Positions 44,111 to 55,194 of a DNA stretch of 64,000 bases are shown here, piece after piece. Position numbers and translations under genes: made by a program. Source of the stretch: Prorocentrum cordatum (Eukaryota; Sar; Dinophyceae; Prorocentrales; Prorocentraceae); contig CAUYUJ010016059.1 in assembly GCA_963575745.1 (NCBI GenBank), positions 1,798,849 through 1,862,848 on the forward strand, written 5' to 3'. Below the pieces are notes generated by a model that made no database searches, was not told where the DNA came from, and saw only the letters and a program-made list of their open reading frames with translations. The stretch's first letter is position 1. The number at the start of each line of letters is the position of its first letter.

Positions 44111-45139
44111 CACGTGGGGGATAATGAACATGAAGAGGAAGAGGAATAGGAAGGGGAAGAGTAGGAGGATGAGGCTTTTTGGGGGTCTCTTGGGGGTTTC
44201 TTCGAGGCCTCTTTGGGGCCTCCTTGGGCCTGCTGGAGGTTTTTGGAGGCTTCTTGGGGGCCTCTCTGAACCGACTTGGGGCCCTCTTGGGGTGATTCAG
44301 GGCCGTCTTGGAGGCCATTTTAAGCGCCTTGGAGGTCTCCTGGGCCGTCTTGGGGCCCTCTTGGGGCTGTATTGGGGACCTCTTGGGCCGACAGGGAGCC
44401 ATCTTGGAGGCCTCTTGGACGCTCTTGGGGACATCTTGGGAGCCTATTGGGCTGTCTTCGGCCCAGTCCCTCGGAAGGCCGGAACGAAGCAAATTGCAAA
44501 AACCTCAAAACAACCCTAGGAACATCTGTGCGTTTGGCCTTTTCTGGCCTTCCTGGAGGCCCTCTTGGAGGCCTCTTGGGCCGTTTCGGGCCAGCTTCGA
44601 GCCAACTTCGGCCATCTTGGTGGGTTCCTGGCCCGTCTGACCCCGTCGGGAGCCGTCTTGGGGGCCTTTCTGGGCCGACTTGGGGCCCTCTTGGGGCGCT
44701 TCGGGGCCGTCTTGGAAGCCATTTTGTGCGTCTTGCAGGTCTCTTGGGCCGTCTTGGGGCCCTCTTGGGGCCGTCATGGGGACCTCTTGGAGGCCTCGTG
44801 GGCGATTTTGGCGGCCTCTTGGGCCGTCTTGAGCCGTCGGAATGCCAAGACGAGGCAAATGCCAAACTCCTTCAAACACCCTGGCCTCTTCGGGCCCTCC
44901 TGGAGGACCTCTTGGAGGCCTCTTTGGCCGTCTTGGAGGCCTCTTGGACGCCTCTTAGGCCGTCTTGAGCCATCTTGAGCAGTCTTGGGTGCATTTTGGG
45001 CCGTCTTGGAGGCGTCTTGAGGCCACCTTAGCTGTCTTGGAGGCCATCTTGGGCGTCTAGGAGACACCTTGGCGGCCATCTTGAGCGAAAAAGCCGACGA
45101 GGCAGGCAGCTGGCGGGACTGGCCGAAGCCCCAGGGGGA

Positions 45140-45370
45140 GTTCTTTTGGAAAAAGAACCAAAACCAGAACGTAAGACATCCAGCACGCCAGGCACCCCTG
45201 CGATGAATCGACAGGGGGCGGCGGATCGAAGACGCCTACGGCGAATCACCGCCGCCCCCTGCCTTTTTGGAAGCGCCTATGTGGCCGAACGTTGGGGCCA
45301 GACCTGCCAATCTATCGGACCATGTGCTCCCCGAATCGGTTTGGAAAGCCTTCGGGGAACACGTGGGCAT
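45140..45370. repeat. Dispersed hairpin-repeat family, copy 3
   Basis: The same blocks as copy 2 in the same order, with the same CAGGGGGCGGCGG hairpin at about 45210-45262, preceded by GAGTTCTTTTGGAAAAAGAA. Confidence 0.82.
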
Positions 45371-46689
45371 CTTGAAGGTCATCTTGGCCGGCTGGAGGCA
45401 ATTTTGACCCGTTCGGGCCTTCTTGGAGGACGTCTTGGAGGGCTCGTGGGCCGTCTTGGGGGCCATCTTGAGCGTCTTGGAGACCTCTTGGGCCGTCTTG
45501 GGGGCCTCTTGGGGCAGTGTCTTGGGCCTCTTGGGCGATCTTGGGGGCCTCTTGGGCCGCCTCGGGTTTTCGGAAGGCAGAACAAACGCAAATGCCACAA
45601 TCCTTCAAAAACCATGGGACATCAAGGATTTTGGCCTTTTCGGGCCTTCCTGGAGGCCCTCTTGGAGGCCTCTTGGGCAGTCTTGGGCCATCTTAGTGCC
45701 ATGTTCGGCCATCTTGGTGGGTTCCTGGCCCGTCTGACGCCGTCGGAAGCCGTTCGGGTGGCCTTTCTGGGCCGACGTGGGGCCTTCTTGGAAGGCTCCA
45801 GGGCCGTCTTGGAGGCCATCTCGGGCGTCTGAAAGGCCTCCTGTGCCGTCTTGGGGGCCTCTTGGGGCCGTCTTGGGGCCCTCTTGGGCCGTTCTGGGGC
45901 CATCTTGGAGGCCTCTTGGGCGATCTTTCGGCGATCTTTGGGGGCTCTTGGGCCGTCTCGGGCCGTCGGAAGGCCGAACAGAAGCAAATGTCAAAATCCG
46001 TCAAACACCTTAGGACAGTCTGTGTTGTTGGCCTCTTCTGGCCTTCCGCCTCTTGGGCTAGCTTCGAGCCAACTTCGGCCATCTTGGTGGGTTCCTGGCA
46101 CGTCTGACGCCGTCGGGAGCCGTCTTGGGGGCCTTTCTGGGCCGACTTGGGGCCCTCTTGGGGCGCTTCGGGGCCGTCTTGGAGGCCATCTTGGGCATCT
46201 TGGAGGCCATCTTGGGCGTGTTGGAGGCCTCTTGGGCCTTCTTGGGGCCCTCTTGGGGCCGTCTTGGAGGCCACTTGGGCCGTCATGGGGCCCTCTTGGA
46301 GGCCTCGTGGGCGATCTTGGCGGCCTCTTGGGCCGTCTTGAGCCGTCGGAATGCCGAGAAGAGGCAAGTTCCAAAATCCTTCATCAACCTAAAGGAAATC
46401 AAAGATTTTGGTCTCTTCGGGCCCTCCTGGAGGACCTCTTGGAGGCCTCTTGGGCCGTCTCGGAGGCCTCTTCGGGGCGTCTTGGGCCGTCTGGGGCCAT
46501 GTTGAGGCTATCTTAGGCCGTGTAGAGTGCATCTTGGCTCGTCTTGTAGGCATCTTGGAGCCATCTTAGCCGTCTTGGAAGCCATCTTGGCCGTCTTGGG
46601 TGTATCTCGGAGACCATCTTGGGCCGTCTTGGAGCCGTCTGGAGCAGGAAAAACCTTTGCAACCGGGTGTTCGGCAATCTCCCGGGACC

Positions 46690-46815
46690 CCAGCGGGACG
46701 GGCCGAAGCCCCAGAGGGAGTTCTTTTGGAAAAAGAACCAAACCAAAACCATATAGTTCGGCACGCCAGGCACCCCTTTGATAAATCAAAAGGGGGCGGC
46801 GGATCCTAGAACCTT
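46690..46815. repeat. Dispersed hairpin-repeat family, copy 4 (5' half)
   Basis: Has CCCCAGAGGGAGTTCTTTTG, GGCACGCCAGGCACCCC and AAAGGGGGCGGCGGATC, then diverges before the second hairpin arm. Confidence 0.75.
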
Positions 46816-47407
46816 TCGGCCCATCCCGCCATCGTGCCTTGGTTGTGGGTCTGAGGCCTCTCGGATATGTGTTGGGGTGTCGTGGGGTACCTCTCGGGGG
46901 CCTCTTGGAGGCGGTTTGGGCGCCAACTGGGGGCCTCTTGGAGCCTCGTGGGTATCTTTTGGGCCTCTTGGGGGCATTTTGGGAGCGTCTTGGGCGCCTC
47001 TTGGGGCCTCTTGCGGCCTCTTGGCGGCTTCTTTGGGCCTCCTTGGGCCTTCTCGGGGCGCGGATTTAGAATGGTCGGTTCGCGTTCCCCTGCTTGGGCC
47101 CCTCTTGGGGACATCTTGGGGCCCTCCTGGGCAGTCTTGAGCGCTTCTTGGGCAATTTTGGAGCCCTTTCGGGCCGTCTTCAGGCCCTGTTGGAGGCCTA
47201 TTGGGCTGTCTTGGGAGCTTCTTGAGCCGTCTTGGAGCGTCGGAAAGCCGAAAATGCGAGAAGGCCAAAATCCTCGAGCAGCCTTCGTGCAGTTAACGAT
47301 TTGGGACTCTTGGGGCTCTCTCGGGAGGCCTCTTAGAGCGCTCTTGGGGTCTCTTGGGGTCCTCTTGGGCTGTCTTGGAACCATCTTCGGGCAACTCGGA
47401 GTACTCT

Positions 47408-47625
47408 TGGCCTCGGCAATGCGAATCTAGCGTAATTTGCGAGGGTGTACGGCTTCGGGGACGCGAATACGGTATACTTTACAAAGGTTTGCTGCCTTGG
47501 GGACGCAAGACTTGTGTATTTTGCCCAGGTTAATTGCTGGCCTCGGGGGCGCAACAATTGTAGACTGTACGACGGATTATGGCCACGTGGGCGCGAATCT
47601 CATGTATTTTCGAGTGTCCCACGCC
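47408..47625. repeat. Degenerate ~52-bp tandem repeat
   Basis: About four units built on TCGGGGACGCGAATACG or CTTGGGGACGCAAGAC followed by TATACTTTAC/TGTATTTTGCC. No gene. Confidence 0.65.
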
Positions 47626-48000
47626 CCCCCAGGAATTCAGAACACGCGATCCGAGGGTGGTGAATTGCCTGTTGGGGGCTTCCCCCGCTCGCGCGGACTT
47701 CAACAATTTGCAGTAGAAAGCAGACCGCAGGACTGTAACAGTGGATACTTGGAACTGCAAATGGCGCAGGGAGCAGCCACCTAGTCATACAGCCTGGTGG
47801 CCCCACAAGGGGACTGGTAACTTTGTGTGTGTGTGTCTCCCTGGGTCCCTTGACTAACTAGTTGCCCCCCAAAAAGCGCGATGGCAGGTTGTGGGGAATT
47901 GTCGGTCTCTCGGGAGCCCTTGTCGGGCCCCAGGGACGCCAAGGCATGGTTCGAGATTCGGTAGCAAATCATGGGAGCTTGTGTACCCTCGCAACTTCGT
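47626..48000. other. No gene recognised
   Basis: A short GT run at 47823-47836; otherwise no structure seen. Confidence 0.5.
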
Positions 48001-48004
48001 CTTT

Positions 48005-48180
48005 AGAGTGCGCTATAGCGTTGACTAGCGTCTGGTAATCGATGGTATAGCGCCGACTTGGCGTTGATTCGCATCGATTGGCGCCGAATGAGCGCAGACT
48101 AGCGTTGATTAGCGTCAATTTGCAAGAGCCAGCAAGATAGTATTGAAGGCTCCCATGAATTGCCACAGAAATTCTATTGA
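48005..48180. repeat. AGCGTTGATT-type repeat cluster, copy 1
   Basis: Short words TAGCGTTGATTAGCGTCAA, TAGCGTCTGGTAATCGATGG and GCGCCGA recur and continue into AGGCTCCCATGAATTGCC. The same order of blocks occurs at 61908-62080. Confidence 0.75.
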
Positions 48181-49135
48181 ACATCGCCCCCTCAGGAAGG
48201 GGTCTAGACCTTGCGCGCTTGGATGTTGCCCCCCGCGGCCCCCTGAAGCTGCGCGCCAAGGATCACTCTTTACATACTACGGTCATCCCAGCGTGTTGCC
48301 GACAGGGTGCGGATGAGCTGCTCCATCAGGAGGCTCGGGTAGTCTCGAGGCATCCATGGACAAGTTTTGGCAGCCTGCATACCTAATTTGGCACTGCCCG
48401 CGTCCGAGGTGTCCAAGATAGATGTGCACTTGTCCGGATTGTGGGTGTCCTGCTGGCTGTAGTAATCATTATTGTCTTGCGAAGGTTGGGGAGGCTCACA
48501 GCCACTCGATGTGTCGTCTGTTGTTGCTGTTTTGGTCCGAGCTTTCTGCGCGCGGGCTGCGTGGAGACGGCGAGCGGCGATGGCAGCGGTCGTGCAGGAC
48601 ATGTGATTGGAAGCATCTCCAGCGCACAAGACGAGGTACACACGCACGGTTGTTATCCAATTGGATTGTCAATTGCAAGTGGGTTGGAACCAGCATGTTT
48701 TGTAAGATGTGGTGAATGGTTTTGTGTGTTCTCACGGGTGACTTTTTGGGCTCTCACTCGTCGTCGGTGGTGGAGTTGCCGGAAAGAAAGGGAGCAAGGG
48801 GGAGGAGTAGGAGGAGAGGAGATGAGGAGGCAGGATGAGTGAGTAGGAGAAGGTAAGGAGGATAAAAGTGCGACCATGCCATGTCCCTGAGCCTGCGCCT
48901 TCCTCGGGAGGGTTACCCGCGCACCAAGCGGGCTTGCGGTCGCGTTCTGCCAGGGTTTCCTCACCGTGGGCGAAGAAGTTCTGCGGGGGAAGGCATTGCG
49001 TGGGTTTGTCACGAAACTTGCTGCGCGTGGCAGTCATCGCCCCCCCCCTTCCCCCCTGCCGAGCACTGCCCTCCGAGGAAGGGTGCGGGGTGGGCCGAGG
49101 CCGGAAGGTGCAGGAGCAGGTTCCGCGAGTGGGAG
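48181..49135. other. No gene recognised
   Basis: Mixed-composition sequence; short frames on both strands lack recognisable features. Confidence 0.5.
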
Positions 49136-49315
49136 GAGGGAGGCTGATGAGGAGGAACGAGGGGCGGAGGAAGAAAGGAAGGGGAGCCTGATGAGGGGGA
49201 GGAGGAGGAGGGAGGGGAGCGTGATGAGGGAGAACGAGGAGGAAAGGACGAGGAACGAGGAGGGAGCCTGATGAGGGGGAACGAGGAGGAAAGCGGTGGC
49301 GGCAGATCAGGAATG
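49136..49315. repeat. Purine-rich ~35-60-bp tandem repeat
   Basis: GAGGAACGAGG and GGGGAGCCTGATGAGGGGGA blocks recur about four times. Confidence 0.75.
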
Positions 49316-49494
49316 ATGACGGAGAGCACTGCGCCCCTTTTCCGGACCAGGGCGAGGGGGCGCTTTTGGCGGCACGCGCGCGCGGCAGGACCGCGGCCCG
49401 GGCCAGCGACGGCCGCCGTCCCTGTCGCTGAGGTCCTGGCCAGGCTCCGCTCGGCGGCGCGCCCCAGTGGGGGGGGGACGGCGGGAGGGGGGGC

Positions 49495-50090
49495 CTCCTC
49501 CTCCTCCTCCTCCTCCTCCTCCTCCTCCTCCTCCTCCTCCTCCTCCCGGCCTTCCGAGGCGTCTTCGGAGCCCGCTCGGGAGCCACGGAGGGGGGGCCTC
49601 TCCAGGAGGCCTCTCGGGGGGGGGGGCGGCGGGGCCCCCGAGAAGCGCCGCCGCCTCCTGAGGCAGGCCCGCCCCCCTCTCATGCCCAGACCCCCGACGC
49701 CGTGGGTCTTCCCTGGCGTGGGCTTCCAACGGTCTGGACTCGGGACCCGTTCCCCGTGGCTGGTTTGTGTGCATCCTGGATGGTTTTTGTTGTTGATGGG
49801 CCCGAGGTTCCCAGAGGCCGGGAATAACGGAAAACCTCCCGCCGTTCTGTTTTCACGACCCGAGGGGGGCTTGGGTTTATTGCGAAGGCCTGACGGCCGG
49901 TGCCGCCGACCCTGCAGAGGACCACGACGTCGGCGACGAAGTGGGCGGAGACGGAGGCCGTGGAAGATGTGGAGGAGGAGGAGGAGGAGGAGGCGAGGAG
50001 GAGGAGGAGAAGGAGGAGGAGGCGGAGGAGGAGAAGCAGGAGCAGGAGGAGGAGGAGGAGGAGGAGGAGGAGGAGGAGGAGAAGGCGACC
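49495..50090. repeat. TCC tract and GGA tracts flanking a unique stretch
   Basis: (TCC)n at 49497-49545 and GGA repeats at 49968-50088. The intervening 420 bp contain the 28-bp motif shared with 1319-1346. Opposite polarity allows intramolecular pairing. Confidence 0.8.
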
Positions 50091-50670
50091 CGAGGGGGGC
50101 TTGGGTACATTCCCCCTTCGGCGCGCCGCCGATCATCGCTGGACGCCTCCCTGTCGCTGGACTCCTCGGTCGGCGTCAGCCTGGAGAGGTCGAACCGCAC
50201 CGCGAGCTCGGCGGCCTCGCCCGCCGGGCTGCCCGAGATCGGCGTGAAGCAGCTCCAGCGGATGGTCCGCACGTCGCCGAGGGACACCCTGAGGCTCTCC
50301 AGGGCGGACGGCGGCCCAGACACACCACGTCCCGAAAAGTCCAGATGGGCGCGCTTCTCGATGTTCGGCCTCTGGGGGTCCTTGCTCGGCCCCGAGACGA
50401 TTCGGGATGAAGCACCGGCCCTGGGGGAAGGGTCGGGATTCCGGGGGAGCCCGCATCGAACAAATCAGAACATCTCACGTCTGGGAGGCGCTTTCGAAAT
50501 TCGTTTTTTGTGGACGCGTTCGTCAGGTATTGGTAGTTTTCCAGTCTCGAGGTGCCCTCCAGCAGCTGCGCCTCGCCGATAGCTTTCCAGGGTTGCTGGG
50601 ATCGTCCTGAACGGCCGCCGGAGGCCCAAGTTTTGACTCAAAAGCCAGCTGTCGAACATCAACTGTGGGG
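50091..50670. other. No gene recognised
   Basis: GC-rich; a minus-strand frame across 50130-50330 reads EAAELAVRFDLSRLTPTEES, which is somewhat protein-like but not recognised. Confidence 0.35.
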
Positions 50671-50674
50671 GGAC

Positions 50675-50850
50675 AGGCTCAGGTGGGGATGCATCGACCC
50701 CCGATCGCCCACTGACCGCCGACGGGGGCCCGACAGCCCACCCTCCTCAGAGGCGTGCGACTTCGCCATCGGGGGCCCGATGCCGATCTATCGGCAATGC
50801 GTTGCCGATCCCAGCTTGAGGTACTCCCCCTCCTGAGCTGGTCCCCCCCC
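50675..50850. repeat. Dispersed repeat family, copy 1
   Basis: Blocks GGGGATGCATCGACCCCC, GACGGGGGCCCGACAGCCC and CCGATCTATCGGC align in order with 60318-60480, at clearly lower than complete identity. Confidence 0.7.
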
Positions 50851-51249
50851 TAACGTTGCCCCTGATCGGAGGCGTAGAGGGTGGCACCAACAAGATCGGT
50901 TGAGTGCCTCCACCGAGGGAAGACGATCCCGATCCCAGCGGTGATGGTACTACTCGGGCTATGTGGGGGGCCGAAAGAGATCCACCGACACCACTACCCA
51001 GGATCACCTTCCCGATGGAGGGCCCCGCCGGCGTTGGTGGTGATGCTCGTGCTGGGCTCCAGAGCGGACGACGACGACGGCGACAGCGACGACGGCCCGA
51101 GGCTCTCCAGGGCGGACGCCCTGGACCGAGCCGAGCGGCTGGACGACTCCCCCAAGGCCCTCGCCCGGACCCTGAGGCTCTCCCGCGGGGGTGGCTTCGG
51201 CGCGGACGCCCTGGAGGGCTGCGACGCGTCCCCGACGGATGGTCGCCTC

Positions 51250-51410
51250 GCAAGGGGTGGGCGGCGCCTTGGCGTCGCTCGGACGTGCGCATTTTTTCAT
51301 TTCTGTTCGACGAGAACCATCGAGGACCATCCTGGACCATCGAGCAAAAAACACGCACGAAACCTAAAAATGAACGGGAGATGGACGTCCGAGCGACAGC
51401 AAGGAGCGCA
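51250..51410. repeat. Dispersed ~140-bp repeat, copy 1
   Basis: CGTCGCTCGGACGTGCGCAT, GAGGACCATCCTGGACCATC, GAGCAAAAA and ATGGACGTCCGAGCGACAGC occur in the same order at 52465-52592. Confidence 0.85.
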
Positions 51411-52074
51411 CGAGGGTGCGCGCGCACGACGGGTTGGCGGCGCGCACGAGGGGGGCTGCGAGGGGTGGCGCGAGTGAAGGAGAGGGGGGGTCTGAGAAAG
51501 GCAGGGGCCTTCTTGGAGGCCCGTCCGGGTTACAAGGATCCTTCCTGGAAGTCTCCAGGCCCTGTCAAGCAGGCTCTTGGCTTCAAAGAAGCGCGATGCC
51601 TTCTCAGAAGGCCCCCCCCCTCGCGCCACCCCCTTGTGCGCGCCGCCCAAACGGGGCTGGGCGATTAATTGAGGGGGGATATCGGGCACCGTCGGTGGCC
51701 CACCTCGAACCTCGAAATGGCAACCAGTGCGCTTGCAGGTTCCTCCACAGGAGGCCGCGCACCTCAGCATCGAGCCTTTCCGCATCCAACATCCAGCATT
51801 ACAGCTTCACTACATCGAGCATCCAACATCAGATGCCTGAACATTCAACATCCAGCAACAAGCATCCAACAACCACCATCCTACATCCAACATCCCAAAG
51901 AGGATCAGGTGGGCCACCAGGGTGCCTGGTGCGAGGGGCTCGAGGTTCGCAGGAGTGGGGACTTAAAGGGGCCCCCTCTGGGGCTCCGAAGGTGCACGAA
52001 GGGTGCTCTTCTCTGCCCCCGCCCCGCTTATATTCAAGCAGTGGTGAAGCGTCCTGGCTCGCCTATAGCCCTAC

Positions 52075-52235
52075 CAAACAATGCTCTAAGAACCTTTTGT
52101 GGTTGCCACGAAACGTTCTTAGAACATTTCTGGCGGAGTCTGTCTTGTTTGAACACATCGGGTTCATGTTATAAGAACCTTGTTTTTGTTCTTAGAACCA
52201 CTGTGGGTTCTAAGAACACTTTGTGGTAGGACTAT
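52075..52235. repeat. TTCTTAGAAC palindromic repeat cluster
   Basis: GTTCTTAGAACATTT, GTTCTTAGAACCACTG and TTCTAAGAACACTTTGTGG occur with AAGAACCTTTTGTGG, giving alternating inverted repeats in an AT-richer patch. Confidence 0.7.
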
Positions 52236-52464
52236 AAGGATGCCGGGACGGTCGGTCCCTGCTCAAGATATGTAGGGGCACAGAGGTTCCAACACCGCTG
52301 CTCCCCGAGCCTCTGCTGAGGCACGTTCTGACCAGCACTGCGAGGAGAGTCCAGCCAGGGCGACGAGGCCACTCCGGGCCGCGCAGCGGCATCGGTGCCT
52401 CTTCCTCCGTGTTTGCTGCCCGCGTCGTGGGGCAGCGCCCGAAGATGCCCTGAGCCAGACCCCT

Positions 52465-52595
52465 TGGCATCGCTCGGACGTGTGCATTTTTTCTCGGCGA
52501 GAACCACCGAGGACCATCCTGGACCATCGAGCAAAAAGAACACGCACGAAACTTAAGAATGCACGGGAAATGGACGTCCGAGCGACGGCAAGACC
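52465..52595. repeat. Dispersed ~140-bp repeat, copy 2
   Basis: Aligns block for block with 51250-51410. Confidence 0.85.
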
Positions 52596-52699
52596 CCCCG
52601 CGGTTTGGACGGGTTTTTCAGATTGGGTCGTTTGTTGGCCGTCCCGAGGCCCGTCAAGGCCCGCATGAGGCCGAACAGCCAGCAACAACAACACATTGT

Positions 52700-52815
52700 T
52701 GATTCTTCACGCTTCGCGCAGTCCCTCCAGCCCATTCGAAAACATTGCGCATGAGAGTTGACGGGAAATGGGAGGAAGAGACGCACATAGTGAATCAAAT
52801 CGGGCAACCATGGTG
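52700..52815. repeat. Dispersed repeat with GGA tail, copy 1
   Basis: ATTCTTCACGCTTCGCG, GAGAGTTGACGGGA and TAGTGAATCA..CGG.AACCATG align with 62836-62955. Both copies run into GGA-rich sequence. Confidence 0.85.
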
Positions 52816-52819
52816 AACT

Positions 52820-53065
52820 GAGGATGCGGAGGAGAAGGGGGAGGAGGAGGAGCAGGAGGAGGAGGAGGAGGAGGAAGAGGAGGAAGAGAGGAAGGATATG
52901 GACGACGACGGGAGGACGAGGAGGAGGAGGAAGAGGAGAGGGAGGAGGAAGAGGAGGAGTAGAAGAAGACGCAGAAGGAGCAGGAGGACAAGGACGAGGG
53001 CAAGGACGAGGAGGAGGACGAAGACGAGGACGAGAAAGGATGACGAGGAGGACGAGGAGGATGCG
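52820..53065. repeat. GGA/GACGAG microsatellite
   Basis: GGAGGAGGA followed by GAGGACGAGGAC repeats; the coding frames are Arg/Glu/Ser runs. Confidence 0.85.
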
Positions 53066-53089
53066 GACGAGGGCTCTGGCAGCCATCTG

Positions 53090-53370
53090 GGGGGCTCTTC
53101 TTGACGCCCTCTTGAGGTCCTCTTGGGGCTGTTTCGTCGCCCTCTTGGCTTTCTATATCATGAGTATTGGGGTCGCCCTTTGGACTCTTTGGGGGGGTCT
53201 TGGGGCCCTCTTGGAGCATTCGTTCAGCCCTCTGGGGTGCCTCTTGGCGCCATCTTTGAGGCCATCTATCAAATTGAGGTTTCCTTATCGAGGCCCCCCT
53301 CCCCAAGAGCCATCAACACAGGCTCTTGGAGCCCCTCTTGGGGCTCCCTTGGGTCATCTTAGGCCCACCT
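53090..53370. repeat. Outlier of the 21-bp satellite
   Basis: CCCTCTTGGGGCT, GCCCTCTTGGAG and GGGGTCTTGGGG words like those at 42490-47400, more diverged. Confidence 0.65.
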
Positions 53371-53547
53371 CGAGGCATCAAACGCGCATGGGAAGCGAGA
53401 AGGCGAGAAGGCTGCCACACACACACACACACACACATTCACCTTGGGGGGGGAAGGGGGGCCGTGGGCTCTGGGCCCACGGGCCCCCCCCCTCCCCCCC
53501 AGATGGGATGGGTCCTAGGGCTCCACGGCCCACCCCTCTTCATGAGA

Positions 53548-53872
53548 TGGCGGGGAGGACGACGACGACGACAACTACGGCGACGGCGACAGCGACGACG
53601 ACGACGACGACAGTGGCGACGACGACGACGGCGAAGACGGCGACGACCACGACGACGGCGACGACAACGACAACGGCGACGGCGACGAAGACGGCGACGG
53701 CGACGACGACGGCGACGACGACGACGGCGGCGACGATGACGAACGACGGCAACGGCGACGACCGACGACGACGGCGACGACGGCAACGACGACGTTGGCG
53801 GCGGCGGCGGCGGCTGCGACGGCGGCGACGACGATGACGGCGACGACGACGACGACGACGACGACTTCCGGA
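53548..53872. repeat. (GAC/GGC)n trinucleotide array
   Basis: GACGACGACGGCGACGGC repeated for about 320 bp. All three frames per strand are open or nearly so, giving Arg, Asp/Thr or Val/Ser strings. Not a gene. A CA run at 53417-53438 lies just upstream. Confidence 0.92.
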
Positions 53873-54009
53873 GCTCTCCTGGAGCACAACAGCACCACGC
53901 CACACACGGCCTTACAACAGCACCACACCACTCCCGCAGGGAGGGGGGGGCCGATTGCATCAGCATGACGGGGGGGGGGGGGGGCCAGGCCCTGGAACGT
54001 TTATATTTA

Positions 54010-54150
54010 TACAGAGAGAGAGGGAGAGGAAGAGAGAGAGAGAGAGAGAGGAAGACAGAGAGGGAGAGGAAGAGAGGAAGAGAGGGAGAGGAAGAGGGAG
54101 AGGGAGAGAGGGAGAGGGAGAGGGAGAGGGAGAGGGAGAGGGAGAGAGGA
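54010..54150. repeat. GAGAGG purine microsatellite
   Basis: GAGAGAGGAAGAG grading into GAGAGG hexamers. Preceded by a G-run at 53970-53985. Confidence 0.92.
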
Positions 54151-54179
54151 ATCTCATTTCGTTTGTTGAAGGGTGTTGG

Positions 54180-55015
54180 CCTCTTTGGGGGAAGGGTCGT
54201 CCTGAAGGGCTCCGGGAGCACTCGGAGCCGTCGTGTGGCCCTCCTGGGGACTTCAGGGGGTATGAGGGAAGCTGTCCTGAGCCATCTTCGGCCATCTTGA
54301 GCCGCCTTGGAGGCCACCTTGGAGCATCGGAGGCCCTCTTGGAGCCACTTCGGGCGAAAAGGACCCTCTGCCACTTCGGGCCCCCTCCCAGCAAACCTCA
54401 GGGTACCTCTCCCCGAAGGGAAGAGGGCTTCGGAAGAGGAAAGAAAGAACTCGTTAGACTACCTGCGTCCAGAGGGCTGGTGGGCTTCAGGGAGCTTACG
54501 CCATCCCGCCGACCCCCATAACAGTGAGTTCGTGAAGAGTCGTGCCATCGTGCCTGGCCTGTGGGTCAGGAGCCTCGGGGATGCGTAGAAGGGTCTCCTG
54601 GAGTGCCGCTCAGGAGCCTCTCGGAGGGCTCTTGGGGACATCTGATTGGCTTTGGGGGGCCTCTCGGGGGGTTCTTGGCCAGAGTACTCAACGATTCAAT
54701 GTGCAGCATGCATTCATCATGATAGCTCCCCCCTCATAGGGGGAATTACTCCATTCATCCGGGATTTACCCAGATCTCCCCTCGAACATGTTTTGCCAAC
54801 ACCTCTTACGAGGCATTTTGACATCTTCAGCTCAAATATTTGGGGCATCCTTTGAGCCGTCTTGGTCACCTCCTGGGCCGTCTTGGGGCTCTCTTGGGCC
54901 GTCCGAGGCCCTCTTGAGGCTCCCTTGGAAGTTTATTGGCGCCTCGTCGGGACCCTTGTGGCGCCTCTGCAGGGGCCTTTTCGGAACCCCTCCTGGAGCC
55001 GCCTGAGGCGATGCC
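54180..55015. repeat. Satellite outliers with unique spacer
   Basis: 21-bp satellite words at about 54185-54400 and 54845-55010. The intervening sequence shows no gene. Confidence 0.6.
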
Positions 55016-55194
55016 GAAACGAGGGCTCCACTTGTGAGTATTATCCCGGCAAAGCAACCTGACAGCGATATGTAGGAGCATATCTGGAAGCATTCCCCTT
55101 AAGATTCAGATGAGAATCCTGTTGTAGAATTCTGCTGTTCTCGCAGTCGTAGTCGCATTCGCGATGGCTGTCGCAGTGGCAACGGCAGTCGCAG

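Larger units (their letters stand above)
42490..47400. repeat. Degenerate 21-bp satellite with higher-order structure
   Basis: The basic unit is GGCCTCTTGGGCCGTCTTGGA. A longer anchor (CCGTCGGAAGGCCGAA, then AAATGCCAAAATCCTTCAAA-like) recurs near 42828, 43206, 43580, 44468, 44832, 45567, 45961, 46341 and 47237. Steps are mostly 360-400 bp or about twice that, so the array has a higher-order period. Translation gives Arg/Pro/Gln- or Leu/Gly-rich pseudo-proteins in both directions; none is a gene. Hairpin-repeat copies interrupt it. Confidence 0.9.

Noticed and set aside
42099-47384. Many Arg/Pro-rich ORFs of 100-380 codons in the satellite
   Set aside because: They occur in several frames of both strands and follow the repeat; none has independent features.
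53439-54374. A 311-codon minus-strand ORF
   Set aside because: It is a translation of GAC and GAGAGG microsatellites.
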